Part shown: positions 1-6,337 of the stretch, in pieces
Layout: every line of letters begins with the position of its first letter
Position numbering within the stretch: the stretch's first letter is position 1
Assembly: GCA_016928025.1 (NCBI GenBank)
Contig: JAFGLN010000014.1
Location: 1-64,000 of the forward strand
Direction of reading: 5' to 3'
Length of the DNA: 64,000 nt
Source: Deltaproteobacteria bacterium
GTDB taxonomy: Bacteria > Desulfobacterota > Syntrophia > Syntrophales > JAFGHS01
The notes under the pieces: generated by a model
Database searches by the model: none
Told to the model about the DNA's origin: nothing
What the model saw: only the letters and a program-made list of their open reading frames with translations
Position numbers and translations under genes: made by a program

Positions 1-917
1 ATCAGCATCGTGTTGATGATTTCCAGAAGACGGTCGCATTCCTCGATGGCGCTGGCTGCCATGGCCTCATAATCGGCCGGCGATTTCCCTGTCGTCAGGG
101 CGATTTCGGCCATGCCCCGGATCCGGGTCACCGGGCTCTTCAGGTCATGGGCGATGTCGTCCCCCATCTGCCGGATCTCGGCCACCAGCGACTGGATGCG
201 GTCCAGCATCTGATTGAGGGTCATAGCCAGCTGATCGATTTCGTCGCCCCGGTCCTTCACGGGGACCCGCATTTCGAGGGTACCGCCCGAGATGTTCCGG
301 GCGGTTCTGGTTATCGTCTCGACGCCCGACACGGCGCGGCGGGCCATGAACCAGCCGACGCCCGTTGCCAGGCCGATGAGCAGGGCCATCGTCGCCAGAA
401 AGATCTTCCGGAAGGCGTCCGTAATCCGCGTGTAGTTTTCCATGGACTGGCCGACCTGCAGGATGACGCCGGGGCCGATCATGGCGTAGAGAATGCGCAC
501 ATGGTCTTGGCGGGATGTCAGGACGGCCGTTTCGAGGACCCGGCCGGCGCCGCCGAGCAGTTTTTGAATCGCCTGTTTTTGGACGGGGATGTTCTCCCAG
601 TAGGCCATGTTGGACGAGGAGAAGGCCTGGCCTGTCGGGTAGAGAAGACGGAAAAAGACCTTCTTTTCCCCTGCCGCCCGGGCTTCAAAGAAGGCGAGTT
701 CCTCGACCGCCCCGATTCCGCGGTCGCTCAAAACCGTCGAAAACTGCCCGGCCTGGTTCAACAGATCCTGATCCGTTTTTTCCTGAACCACCGTCGTGAT
801 CAGTTTGTAAAATAAGAAAAAAGCAACGAAGGAGGAAAAAGCAAAGATGCCCGCGTACCACAGGGTCAGGCGGAAGGTCAGGCTATTCCGGAAGCGACCG
901 GGTTTCTTTAAGGACAT
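1..917 (-). CDS. Sensor histidine kinase, HAMP type (3' end outside window)
   Basis: Read on the complement, an open frame starts at an ATG ending at 917 (MSLKKPGRFRNS) and runs off the left edge, so it is missing from the ORF track. It has a first membrane segment (about residues 18-40), a periplasmic region of roughly 125 residues, a second membrane segment (about 165-185), a HAMP linker and a HisKA H-box (DDIAHDLKSPVTRIRG) with the phospho-accepting His. The catalytic ATPase domain lies beyond the window. The start overlaps the end of the response regulator gene by 35 bp, so the pair is co-transcribed and translationally coupled. The layout resembles CusS/heavy-metal-type kinases, but the signal cannot be read from the sequence. 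Confidence 0.88.
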   Translation of the reverse strand, partial: MSLKKPGRFRNSLTFRLTLWYAGIFAFSSFVAFFLFYKLITTVVQEKTDQDLLNQAGQFSTVLSDRGIGAVEELAFFEARAAGEKKVFFRLLYPTGQAFSSSNMAYWENIPVQKQAIQKLLGGAGRVLETAVLTSRQDHVRILYAMIGPGVILQVGQSMENYTRITDAFRKIFLATMALLIGLATGVGWFMARRAVSGVETITRTARNISGGTLEMRVPVKDRGDEIDQLAMTLNQMLDRIQSLVAEIRQMGDDIAHDLKSPVTRIRGMAEIALTTGKSPADYEAMAASAIEECDRLLEIINTML

Positions 918-1572
918 ATCCCACTCCCCGAACGGTATGGATGAGTTTCTGGTCGGCGTTTTTGTCGATCTTGTCCCGCAAACGGCTGATTCTGGCCTCT
1001 ACGACATTGGTCTGGGGATCGAAATGGTAGTCCCACACATGCTCCATGATCATGGTCTTGGAAACGATTCGGCCGGCATTGCGCATCAGGTATTCAAGCA
1101 ACGAAAACTCACGGGGCTGCAGGTCGATATTCTTTCCGCTTCGTGTGACCTCCCGGGTTAAAAGATTGACGGACAGGTCTCCCACGATCAGCCGGGTCGG
1201 CTCGGTCGTGCCACTTGCCCTGCGGATCAGGGCCTGTATGCGGGCCAAAAGCTCGGAAAATGCAAAGGGCTTCGTCAGGTAGTCGTCCGCTCCGGTTTCC
1301 AGCCCCTTGACCCGGTCGTCCACCGATCCCTTGGCGCTCAGAACCAGGACGGGGATGTTCACCTTTTCGGCCCGCATCTCACTGATAAGCGCCAAGCCGT
1401 TCCTCCGAGGCAGCATGAGATCGATAATGGCCGCATCGTATGGTTCCGTCAGGGCCAGACGAAGACCTTCGTCACCGTCCAAGGCATGGTCCACGGCGTA
1501 GCCCGCGGCCCTCAGACCCTTGACGATAAAGGAAGCAATCTTGGCATCGTCCTCGACAATTAAAACTCGCAT
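883..1572 (-). CDS. OmpR/PhoB-family response regulator
   Basis: Two-domain regulator of about 229 residues. The N-terminal receiver domain carries the acidic pair (VEDD), the phospho-acceptor Asp in AAIIDLMLPRRNG and the conserved Lys after LVLSAKG. The C-terminal half is a winged-helix DNA-binding domain of OmpR type ending in HTVRGVGYVL. The ORF track begins at a TTG at 1578; the ATG at 1572 (MRVLIVEDD) fits the family N-terminus better and is used here. It lies directly upstream of, and overlaps, the histidine kinase gene and is its evident partner. Similarity in style is to CusR/CopR-like regulators; targets are unknown. Confidence 0.9.
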   Translation of the reverse strand: MRVLIVEDDAKIASFIVKGLRAAGYAVDHALDGDEGLRLALTEPYDAAIIDLMLPRRNGLALISEMRAEKVNIPVLVLSAKGSVDDRVKGLETGADDYLTKPFAFSELLARIQALIRRASGTTEPTRLIVGDLSVNLLTREVTRSGKNIDLQPREFSLLEYLMRNAGRIVSKTMIMEHVWDYHFDPQTNVVEARISRLRDKIDKNADQKLIHTVRGVGYVLKETRSLPE

Positions 1573-1919
1573 CGTCAACCGGATTAAAAAATATCATGCC
1601 ATCGTGACGGACAAGCGACAATCAGATCTCCTGGACGGAAATCCCGCACCAGGCATATTGGGTTTTACCACCCTGAGCATCTCCGCAACATCACCGACAG
1701 CCACTGGAATAGCAAGCGTTTTTTGTTTTTATTCCGGCACTTTATAGCACAACCGGTCGGCGATAGCAACCAGCCGGACCAATGGCGACAACCACCTGTA
1801 TTATATTGCCGGCTTAAATGAGCTTTAAACGGCGCAGGAAACAGGGTATAAATCCCGGCAAAAATCGGCATGAATGATTTAAGAAAAGGACCCTGATCAT
1901 CATGAAACACAATAAAATT
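1573..1919. other. Intergenic region upstream of the two-component operon
   Basis: About 350 bases with no recognisable intact gene. The minus strand continues the frame of the broken FHA gene past its stop (ORF 1665-1910), but that translation shows no further domain. The promoter of the two-component operon should lie here; I could not identify a convincing -35/-10 pair. Confidence 0.4.
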
Positions 1920-2096
1920 CTACTGAAGCATAGCGTGAATGCGTGACCGGTTCGGATCTTCAAGATGCAGATCGGCACCGGACGAGCGACCGATAATGAT
2001 ATCGTGGTGCAGCATGGCTTTTTCAATGATTTCATTCTCACGATTAACAACAACGGCATCCTGATTTTCGGGCGGTAGAGTTGAGTCTGTATTCAT
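1920..2096 (-). pseudogene. Truncated FHA-domain protein fragment
   Basis: A 58-codon frame on the complement starts at an ATG with a fair upstream purine stretch (agagacagg) and ends at TAG. Residues about 34-57 read IIGRSSGADLHLEDPNRSRIHA, matching the FHA phosphothreonine-binding core (IGR, acidic turn, SRxHA). The downstream half of an FHA domain is missing: the frame stops right after the SRxHA element, and in-frame sequence beyond the TAG does not look like FHA. It is too short to fold as a full domain, so it is called a remnant; a very small expressed peptide cannot be excluded. Confidence 0.5.
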
Positions 2097-2115
2097 GACC
2101 TGTCTCTCTGTTTAT

Positions 2116-2146
2116 GCAGCTTCCGGAATGGACACCCGGAAGCTGC
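2116..2146 (-). terminator. Hairpin downstream of hcp
   Basis: Perfect 11-bp inverted repeat GCAGCTTCCGG / CCGGAAGCTGC with a 9-base loop, 28 bp beyond the hcp stop codon. No strong U-tract follows on the minus strand, so efficiency as an intrinsic terminator is uncertain, but position and stability support that role. Confidence 0.6.
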
Positions 2147-2174
2147 ACGTGATTTCCTTCTTTGTTAAAACAAA

Positions 2175-3812
2175 TTATTTACCGGCCATCATGGCGGCAA
2201 CATCTTCGCTGACCGCACCGATGGGCTTGATATCGAATTTTTCCACCAGCACCTTCGCCACGGCAGGCGACAAAAAGGCCGGCAGCGTCGGGCCCAGGCG
2301 GATTCCCTTGACGTTGAGATACAGCAGGGCCAGCAGTACGGCAACGGCCTTCTGCTCGTACCAGGCGATATCGAAAGAAATCGGCAGGTCATTAATATCT
2401 TTCAGGCCGAAGATGTCCTTGAGTTTCAGCGCGATTACCGCCAGCGAATAGGAGTCATTGCACTGTCCCGCATCCAGGACCCGGGGAATACCGCCGATAT
2501 CACCGAGAGGCAACTTGTTGTATCGGTACTTGGCGCATCCGGCGGTCAGAATCACCGTATCCTCGGGCAGGGTTTCGGCTACTTCGGTAAAGTAACTGCG
2601 AGCCTTCTGCCGCCCGTCACAGCCGGCCATGACGACAAAGCGTTTGATCGATCCGGATTTCACGGCGTCCACGACCTTGTCGGCAAGCGCCAGCACCTGA
2701 TGATGGGCAAATCCGCCGACGATCTTTCCGGATTCAATTTCCTTGGGCGGAGGACATGTTTTCGCCAGAGCGATGACATCCGAGAAATCCTTCTCGCCGC
2801 CTGAAGGTCTGTCAACGATATGTTTGGCTCCGGGATAGTTGACAATGCTGGTCGTAAACAGCCTGCTCAAATAGGTGTTGTCTTTTTTTATCGGAATCAG
2901 ACAATTGGTGGTCAGGATAATCGGACCGTTGAAGGTCTCAAAGTCCTCGTTCTGATGCCACCAGGAGGAGCCGTAATTGCCCACGAAATGGCCGTATTTC
3001 TTAAACGCCGGATAATAGTGGGCCGGAAGCATCTCGCCGTGCGTATATACATCCACGCCGGCGCCTTCCGTCTGTTTCAACAGTTCCTCCATATCCCTGA
3101 GATCATGGCCGGAAATCAGGATACCGGGGTTGTTGCGCACGCCGAGATTGACTTCCGTAATTTCCGGATTCCCGTAGGTTTTGGTATTGGCTTCATCCAG
3201 AAGCGCCATGGTGGTCACAGCTGACTCACCGGCTTTCATGACCATGGCGATCATTGCCTCCGCGGAAAGATCTTTTGTGGTGGATGCCAGCGCTTCCATG
3301 ATGAAGGCGTAGACATCATCTTTTTCATAGCCCAAAACGGCGGCATGTTCCGCGTAGGCAGCAATGCCCTTGAGGCCAAAAATGAGCAGGGATCGCAGGG
3401 ACGTTACGTCCTCATTTGAGGCGGCATTGATGCGCACTTCATCCGACATGGCCTTGGCCATAATCTCTTCTCTATTCTTCGGGGCCCATGTGACGCAGTC
3501 CGGCTGTGCGCCCGACAGGGAGGAAGCCGCCTTTGCTTTGACCTCGTCGCGGATTTTCAGTCCTTCTTCAATCTTATCTATAATGCGACCGTCGTCCCAG
3601 GCTACATTGGTAATGGTGGTGAAAAGCGCCTCACAAACGTAACGCCCTGCCTTTTGATCCACCGCATCTAATTTTTCAGCTGCGATCGCAATCCCCTTGC
3701 ACACATAAATGAGAAGATCCTGAAGGGCCGCTGTTTCCTCGGGCTTGCCGCAAACGCCTTTTACCGTACATCCCTGATTATTAACCGTTTCCTGACACTG
3801 ATAACAAAACAT
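2175..3812 (-). CDS. hcp: Hydroxylamine reductase / hybrid cluster protein
   Basis: 545 residues, the normal length for Hcp. The N-terminus [15 protein letters not shown] supplies Cys3, Cys6, Cys15 and Cys21, the ligands of the proximal iron-sulfur cluster. Downstream motifs such as [27 protein letters not shown] and [10 protein letters not shown] hold the Cys and Glu ligands of the hybrid 4Fe-2O-2S cluster. Hcp is a cytoplasmic nitric-oxide/hydroxylamine-handling enzyme in anaerobes, used in nitrosative-stress defence. The start has a strong ribosome site (AGGAGGT). Divergent from a Crp/Fnr regulator; see the promoter entry. No hcr reductase gene is adjacent. Confidence 0.96.
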   Translation of the reverse strand: MFCYQCQETVNNQGCTVKGVCGKPEETAALQDLLIYVCKGIAIAAEKLDAVDQKAGRYVCEALFTTITNVAWDDGRIIDKIEEGLKIRDEVKAKAASSLSGAQPDCVTWAPKNREEIMAKAMSDEVRINAASNEDVTSLRSLLIFGLKGIAAYAEHAAVLGYEKDDVYAFIMEALASTTKDLSAEAMIAMVMKAGESAVTTMALLDEANTKTYGNPEITEVNLGVRNNPGILISGHDLRDMEELLKQTEGAGVDVYTHGEMLPAHYYPAFKKYGHFVGNYGSSWWHQNEDFETFNGPIILTTNCLIPIKKDNTYLSRLFTTSIVNYPGAKHIVDRPSGGEKDFSDVIALAKTCPPPKEIESGKIVGGFAHHQVLALADKVVDAVKSGSIKRFVVMAGCDGRQKARSYFTEVAETLPEDTVILTAGCAKYRYNKLPLGDIGGIPRVLDAGQCNDSYSLAVIALKLKDIFGLKDINDLPISFDIAWYEQKAVAVLLALLYLNVKGIRLGPTLPAFLSPAVAKVLVEKFDIKPIGAVSEDVAAMMAGK

Positions 3813-3847
3813 ATCTGACCTCCTGTGAAAGATTATTCGTTCTTTTT

Positions 3848-3896
3848 ATTGATGATTATAGTCAAAAAACTAACGCGCTTCCTTGACTTATGTTAA
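3848..3896 (-). promoter_or_regulatory. hcp promoter with FNR/HcpR-type box at -41.5
   Basis: On the complement, a perfect -10 hexamer TATAAT occupies 3860-3855, predicting a start at 3848. The near-palindrome TTGAC-TTAT-GTTAA (3883-3896) is centred at 3889.5, exactly -41.5 from that start. This is the class II activation position for Crp/Fnr proteins. No good -35 is present, as expected for an activator-dependent promoter. Start-site assignment is inferred from the -10 alone. Confidence 0.6.
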
Positions 3897-3910
3897 GAAA
3901 ACGATATATT
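3883..3910 (+). promoter_or_regulatory. Promoter of the Crp/Fnr regulator gene
   Basis: TTGACT (3883-3888) and TATATT (3905-3910) are separated by 16 bp, giving a near-consensus vegetative promoter. Its -35 is buried inside the FNR/HcpR-type palindrome, so binding there would repress the regulator gene while activating hcp on the other strand. The transcript leader would be only about 15 bases. Confidence 0.6.
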
Positions 3911-3931
3911 TTTCTCCGAGGGATATAAGCC

Positions 3932-4621
3932 ATGAAAAAAGCGCGGGATATTCTAATCAGAAGCCAGCTGTTCGGTGGATTGTCTAAAGAGCATATCACG
4001 GAAATCGAAAAAATTGCAGTCGGTAAACATTACAATAAAGGCGATATCATTTTTTATGATGGCGACGAAGGTGTTGGCTTTTATCTGGTTGCCGCCGGTA
4101 GCATCAGTGTTTACAAACTTTCGCCCGACGGCAAAGAACAGATTTTCCATATCGTGAAAGAAGGCGAAACCATTGGTGCGGTGCCCGTATTTTCCGGTAA
4201 ATCATTTCCCGCCAATGCCCGGGCGCTCTCCCAGACACACCTTCTATTTTTCGACCGGAAAAAATTTATCGAGCTCATCACCGGCAAACCGGATCTCACG
4301 ATGAATATTCTGGCGCTGCTTTCTGCGCGGCTTCGGGAATTTACTATCCAAGTGGAAAACCTGTCGCTTAAGGAAATACCCGGCCGCCTGGCTTCTTATC
4401 TTCTCTATCTTTCGCAAGAGCAGGGCAACAAAGATTTAATCAAACTGAATATCTCGAAAGTGCAGCTCGCCAACCTGCTGGGCACGGGACCGGAATCCCT
4501 TTCCCGCGCCTTCGGTAACATGAAGAACAAAAAACTTATCGAGGAAAAAGGCGCCGACATCAGACTGATTAACCGTGATCTGCTGGAAGAACTTGCCGAA
4601 AGGGGTAAAGACTCCCGATAA
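3932..4621 (+). CDS. Crp/Fnr-family regulator, probable HcpR-type
   Basis: 229 residues: N-terminal cyclic-nucleotide-binding-like beta barrel (about 15-125), dimerisation helix, and C-terminal winged helix with a Crp-type recognition region (ISKVQLANLLGTGPESLSRAF). The protein has no cysteine, so it cannot be an Fe-S FNR sensor; HcpR proteins are reported to sense nitrosative stress with heme, which would fit. Divergent position from hcp, plus an FNR-like palindrome between them, makes hcp the likely target. Autoregulation is suggested by the box overlapping its own -35. The ligand is unproven. Confidence 0.85.
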   Translation: MKKARDILIRSQLFGGLSKEHITEIEKIAVGKHYNKGDIIFYDGDEGVGFYLVAAGSISVYKLSPDGKEQIFHIVKEGETIGAVPVFSGKSFPANARALSQTHLLFFDRKKFIELITGKPDLTMNILALLSARLREFTIQVENLSLKEIPGRLASYLLYLSQEQGNKDLIKLNISKVQLANLLGTGPESLSRAFGNMKNKKLIEEKGADIRLINRDLLEELAERGKDSR

Positions 4622-4703
4622 AAAAGTAAATTTTAATTCGTAAATTCTCCATGGGCAGCTCATGATTTAAAGCGTATCTGATAAGCCAATTGCAGCTGTA
4701 TGA

Positions 4704-4940
4704 GCAACGTTTCTTATCCGTCGGCTACCCCCTTTTCTGAAAAACCGAAGTTCCCGGCTCGTTAAATCTCCCAAATTGCATTTCACCGACAGCGGATTGG
4801 CAGACCATTTGGTGGGTATTAATTCCATTAAACCGGGCTATGACGATCTGCTCCGTGGAGCCCTTTTTGAGCCGTTCGTCGGTCAAAATCTTGCGGCGCT
4901 CTTGGAATCCCAATCCAGTCAGATGTATTTTCGAAAATAA
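4704..4940 (+). pseudogene. Remnant of AAA+ ATPase with DUF4143 C-terminal domain
   Basis: Between stops at 4701 and 4938 the frame reads FLIRRLPPFLKNRSSRLVKS, then PKLHFTDSGLADHLVG and GALFEPFVGQNLAALLE. These match the conserved start of the DUF4143 domain found behind the ATPase domain of BrxC/ExeA-like and orphan AAA proteins (pattern: LPPxxRN, KSPKLYFxDxGL, GxLFExFV). There is no start codon, no Walker motifs upstream, and the frame closes before the nuclease-like end. It is a decayed fragment of a roughly 400-residue gene, next to the VapBC pair and consistent with a small accessory island. Confidence 0.7.
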
Positions 4941-5296
4941 AACGCGACCGCACCAATAATGATTTTAATATCGAGTTCCGATTTTCTAATTTCCATAAAA
5001 ATTCACCCAGATTGTCGCAAGTCGTCGTGTAAAAGATCATGCTAAAGAATTTTCGATATCCATTTACATAAAAGAAAAAAGGCGGCAGGTGCTCATTATC
5101 AACCGTTGGACGATCGGAAAAGCTGTGTTGATTTAATATATTGTAAAACGTTGTTGGTTTGTCTTCCATCATTTCCAGTGTTTTTGCTTCCAACCGACAA
5201 ATGAGCGGCGCGCAATGTATCGATCATGAGTGCCGACTTGTTCCGAGTCCTACCCCACACCTAATGAATTGAGTGTTCATTGCAGAAGATTTGGGA
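4941..5296. other. Low-GC intergenic stretch before the toxin-antitoxin pair
   Basis: About 350 A/T-rich bases without a recognisable gene. A 121-residue minus-strand frame (4828-5193) exists, but its C-terminal half is the antisense of the ATPase remnant and the rest resembles no family I know. The plus strand may hold further frameshifted debris of the ATPase gene. Confidence 0.35.
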
Positions 5297-5337
5297 TTGA
5301 CGGGAATAATTTATAGTATTACTATTACCGGTATTAC
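5297..5337 (+). promoter_or_regulatory. vapBC promoter with overlapping repeats
   Basis: TTGACG (5297-5302), 17-bp spacer, TACTAT (5320-5325). Two direct GTATTAC copies (5316-5322 and 5331-5337) flank the palindrome TACCGGTA (5326-5333), covering the -10 and start. This is the usual place for an antitoxin operator, so autoregulation by the AbrB-type antitoxin is likely. Confidence 0.55.
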
Positions 5338-5357
5338 AGATAACCGGAGGTTGAACA

Positions 5358-5585
5358 ATGAGAGTTACAACAAAAGGACAAGTCACAATTCCACAGGAAA
5401 TTCGTGAAAAATTCCAAATAACCCCTGCCGTTGAAATCGATTTTATAGAGGAAGAAGACCGGATTTATCTGGTAAAACGGAAAGGGCGGACGAAAAATAC
5501 CAGAAAGTTCAATAAGTTAAGAGGAATAGCCAACGTCAACATGACGACTGATGAAATCATGACTCTCACGAGGGGGGGCAAATGA
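5358..5585 (+). CDS. AbrB/SpoVT-type antitoxin (VapB-like)
   Basis: 75 residues with an N-terminal swapped-hairpin AbrB fold (MRVTTKGQVTIPQEIREKF, then VEIDFIEEEDRIYLVKR). The C-terminal tail (about 45-75) is the likely toxin-binding arm. It has a strong ribosome site (ccggagg) and overlaps the next gene by ATGA, typical of toxin-antitoxin operons. It should neutralise the PIN toxin and repress its own promoter. Confidence 0.88.
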   Translation: MRVTTKGQVTIPQEIREKFQITPAVEIDFIEEEDRIYLVKRKGRTKNTRKFNKLRGIANVNMTTDEIMTLTRGGK

Positions 5586-5986
5586 AAGGAATTCTTGTTG
5601 ATTCAAATGTCATTCTGGATGTTTTTCTCGATGATTTGAAATGGGCTGATTGGTCCGAAACCAAATTGGATGAATATAGCGGTTTTACAACATTGTATAT
5701 CAATTCTATTATTTATTCCGAGATATCCGTTGGATTTGACTTAATAGAGGATTTGGAATCGGCAATCGACCATGCCGGTTTCCAATTTCTGGAAATCCCC
5801 AAAGAAGCACTTTTTCTGGCCGGGAAAGTCTACCTTGAATACAAAAGAAGAAAAGGGACGAAAAGAACCCCATTGCCTGATTTTTTTATTGGCGCGCAAG
5901 CGGCGGTATTAAAGCTGGACTTATTGACGAGAGATGTTTCACGATATCAAACATATTTTCCAACGGTCCAATTAATAGCACCGTAG
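5582..5986 (+). CDS. PIN-domain ribonuclease toxin (VapC-like)
   Basis: 134 residues with a complete PIN-domain acidic set: Asp7 (ILVDSNVILDVF), Glu47 (NSIIYSEISVGF), Asp100 (LPDFFIGAQA) and Asp118 (LLTRDVSRYQ). These bind Mg2+ for RNA cleavage. Translationally coupled to the antitoxin by a 4-bp overlap. The pair lies between gene debris and an unrelated membrane-protein gene, the normal setting of a horizontally moved toxin-antitoxin module. The toxin looks intact; its RNA target is not predictable. Confidence 0.88.
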   Translation: MKGILVDSNVILDVFLDDLKWADWSETKLDEYSGFTTLYINSIIYSEISVGFDLIEDLESAIDHAGFQFLEIPKEALFLAGKVYLEYKRRKGTKRTPLPDFFIGAQAAVLKLDLLTRDVSRYQTYFPTVQLIAP

Positions 5987-6278
5987 CTTTAAAGTTTCGC
6001 GGGGTGTGGGAGAAGGTGACGCTGTTGACTGATGAACTTATTCTGGGACAAGCGAAAAACTTTGTCAATTTAACATATTTTAGAAAGAGAACGTAAATCA
6101 TTTTACGATGTCTTCATATTCCTTTCTATTGCTTTGCTTCTTTAGTTCTGAAAAATAAATTGTGTGGTCCTTCCTTGCATTCCAAACATTTGATTGAAGC
6201 CATGGCCCCGCCGCCTGCCATAGGGATCAACAGACAGGGTTGCCGAACCATGGGGCCTCAAGCTGATGACATATTAGC
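5987..6278. other. Intergenic region with possible gene debris
   Basis: About 290 bases. A plus-strand frame from about 5998 to 6096 reads RGVWEKVTLLTDELILGQAK and ends at TAA; it has protein-like character but no start and no recognised family, so it may be a gene tail left from an earlier rearrangement. A small hairpin CGTAAA-TCAT-TTTACG (6092-6107) could end vapBC transcription. The rest shows nothing I can name. Confidence 0.3.
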
Positions 6279-6308
6279 TTGACACACCCTGCAAGGGTAG
6301 CCTATATT
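6279..6308 (+). promoter_or_regulatory. Promoter of the UPF0182 gene
   Basis: TTGACA (6279-6284) and TATATT (6303-6308) with an 18-bp spacer, 30 bp before the start codon, followed by a clear ribosome site (aaaggag). A consensus -35 and near-consensus -10 support a vegetative promoter. Confidence 0.6.
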
Positions 6309-6337
6309 TTCTTAAATACCGAACAAAGGAGCAGGAT

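Noticed and set aside
147-815. 222-residue plus-strand ORF
   Set aside because: Shadow of the partial histidine kinase, whose minus-strand frame carries HAMP and H-box motifs.
4828-5193. 121-residue minus-strand ORF
   Set aside because: Its C-terminal half is antisense of the ATPase remnant and no family was recognised; no good ribosome site.
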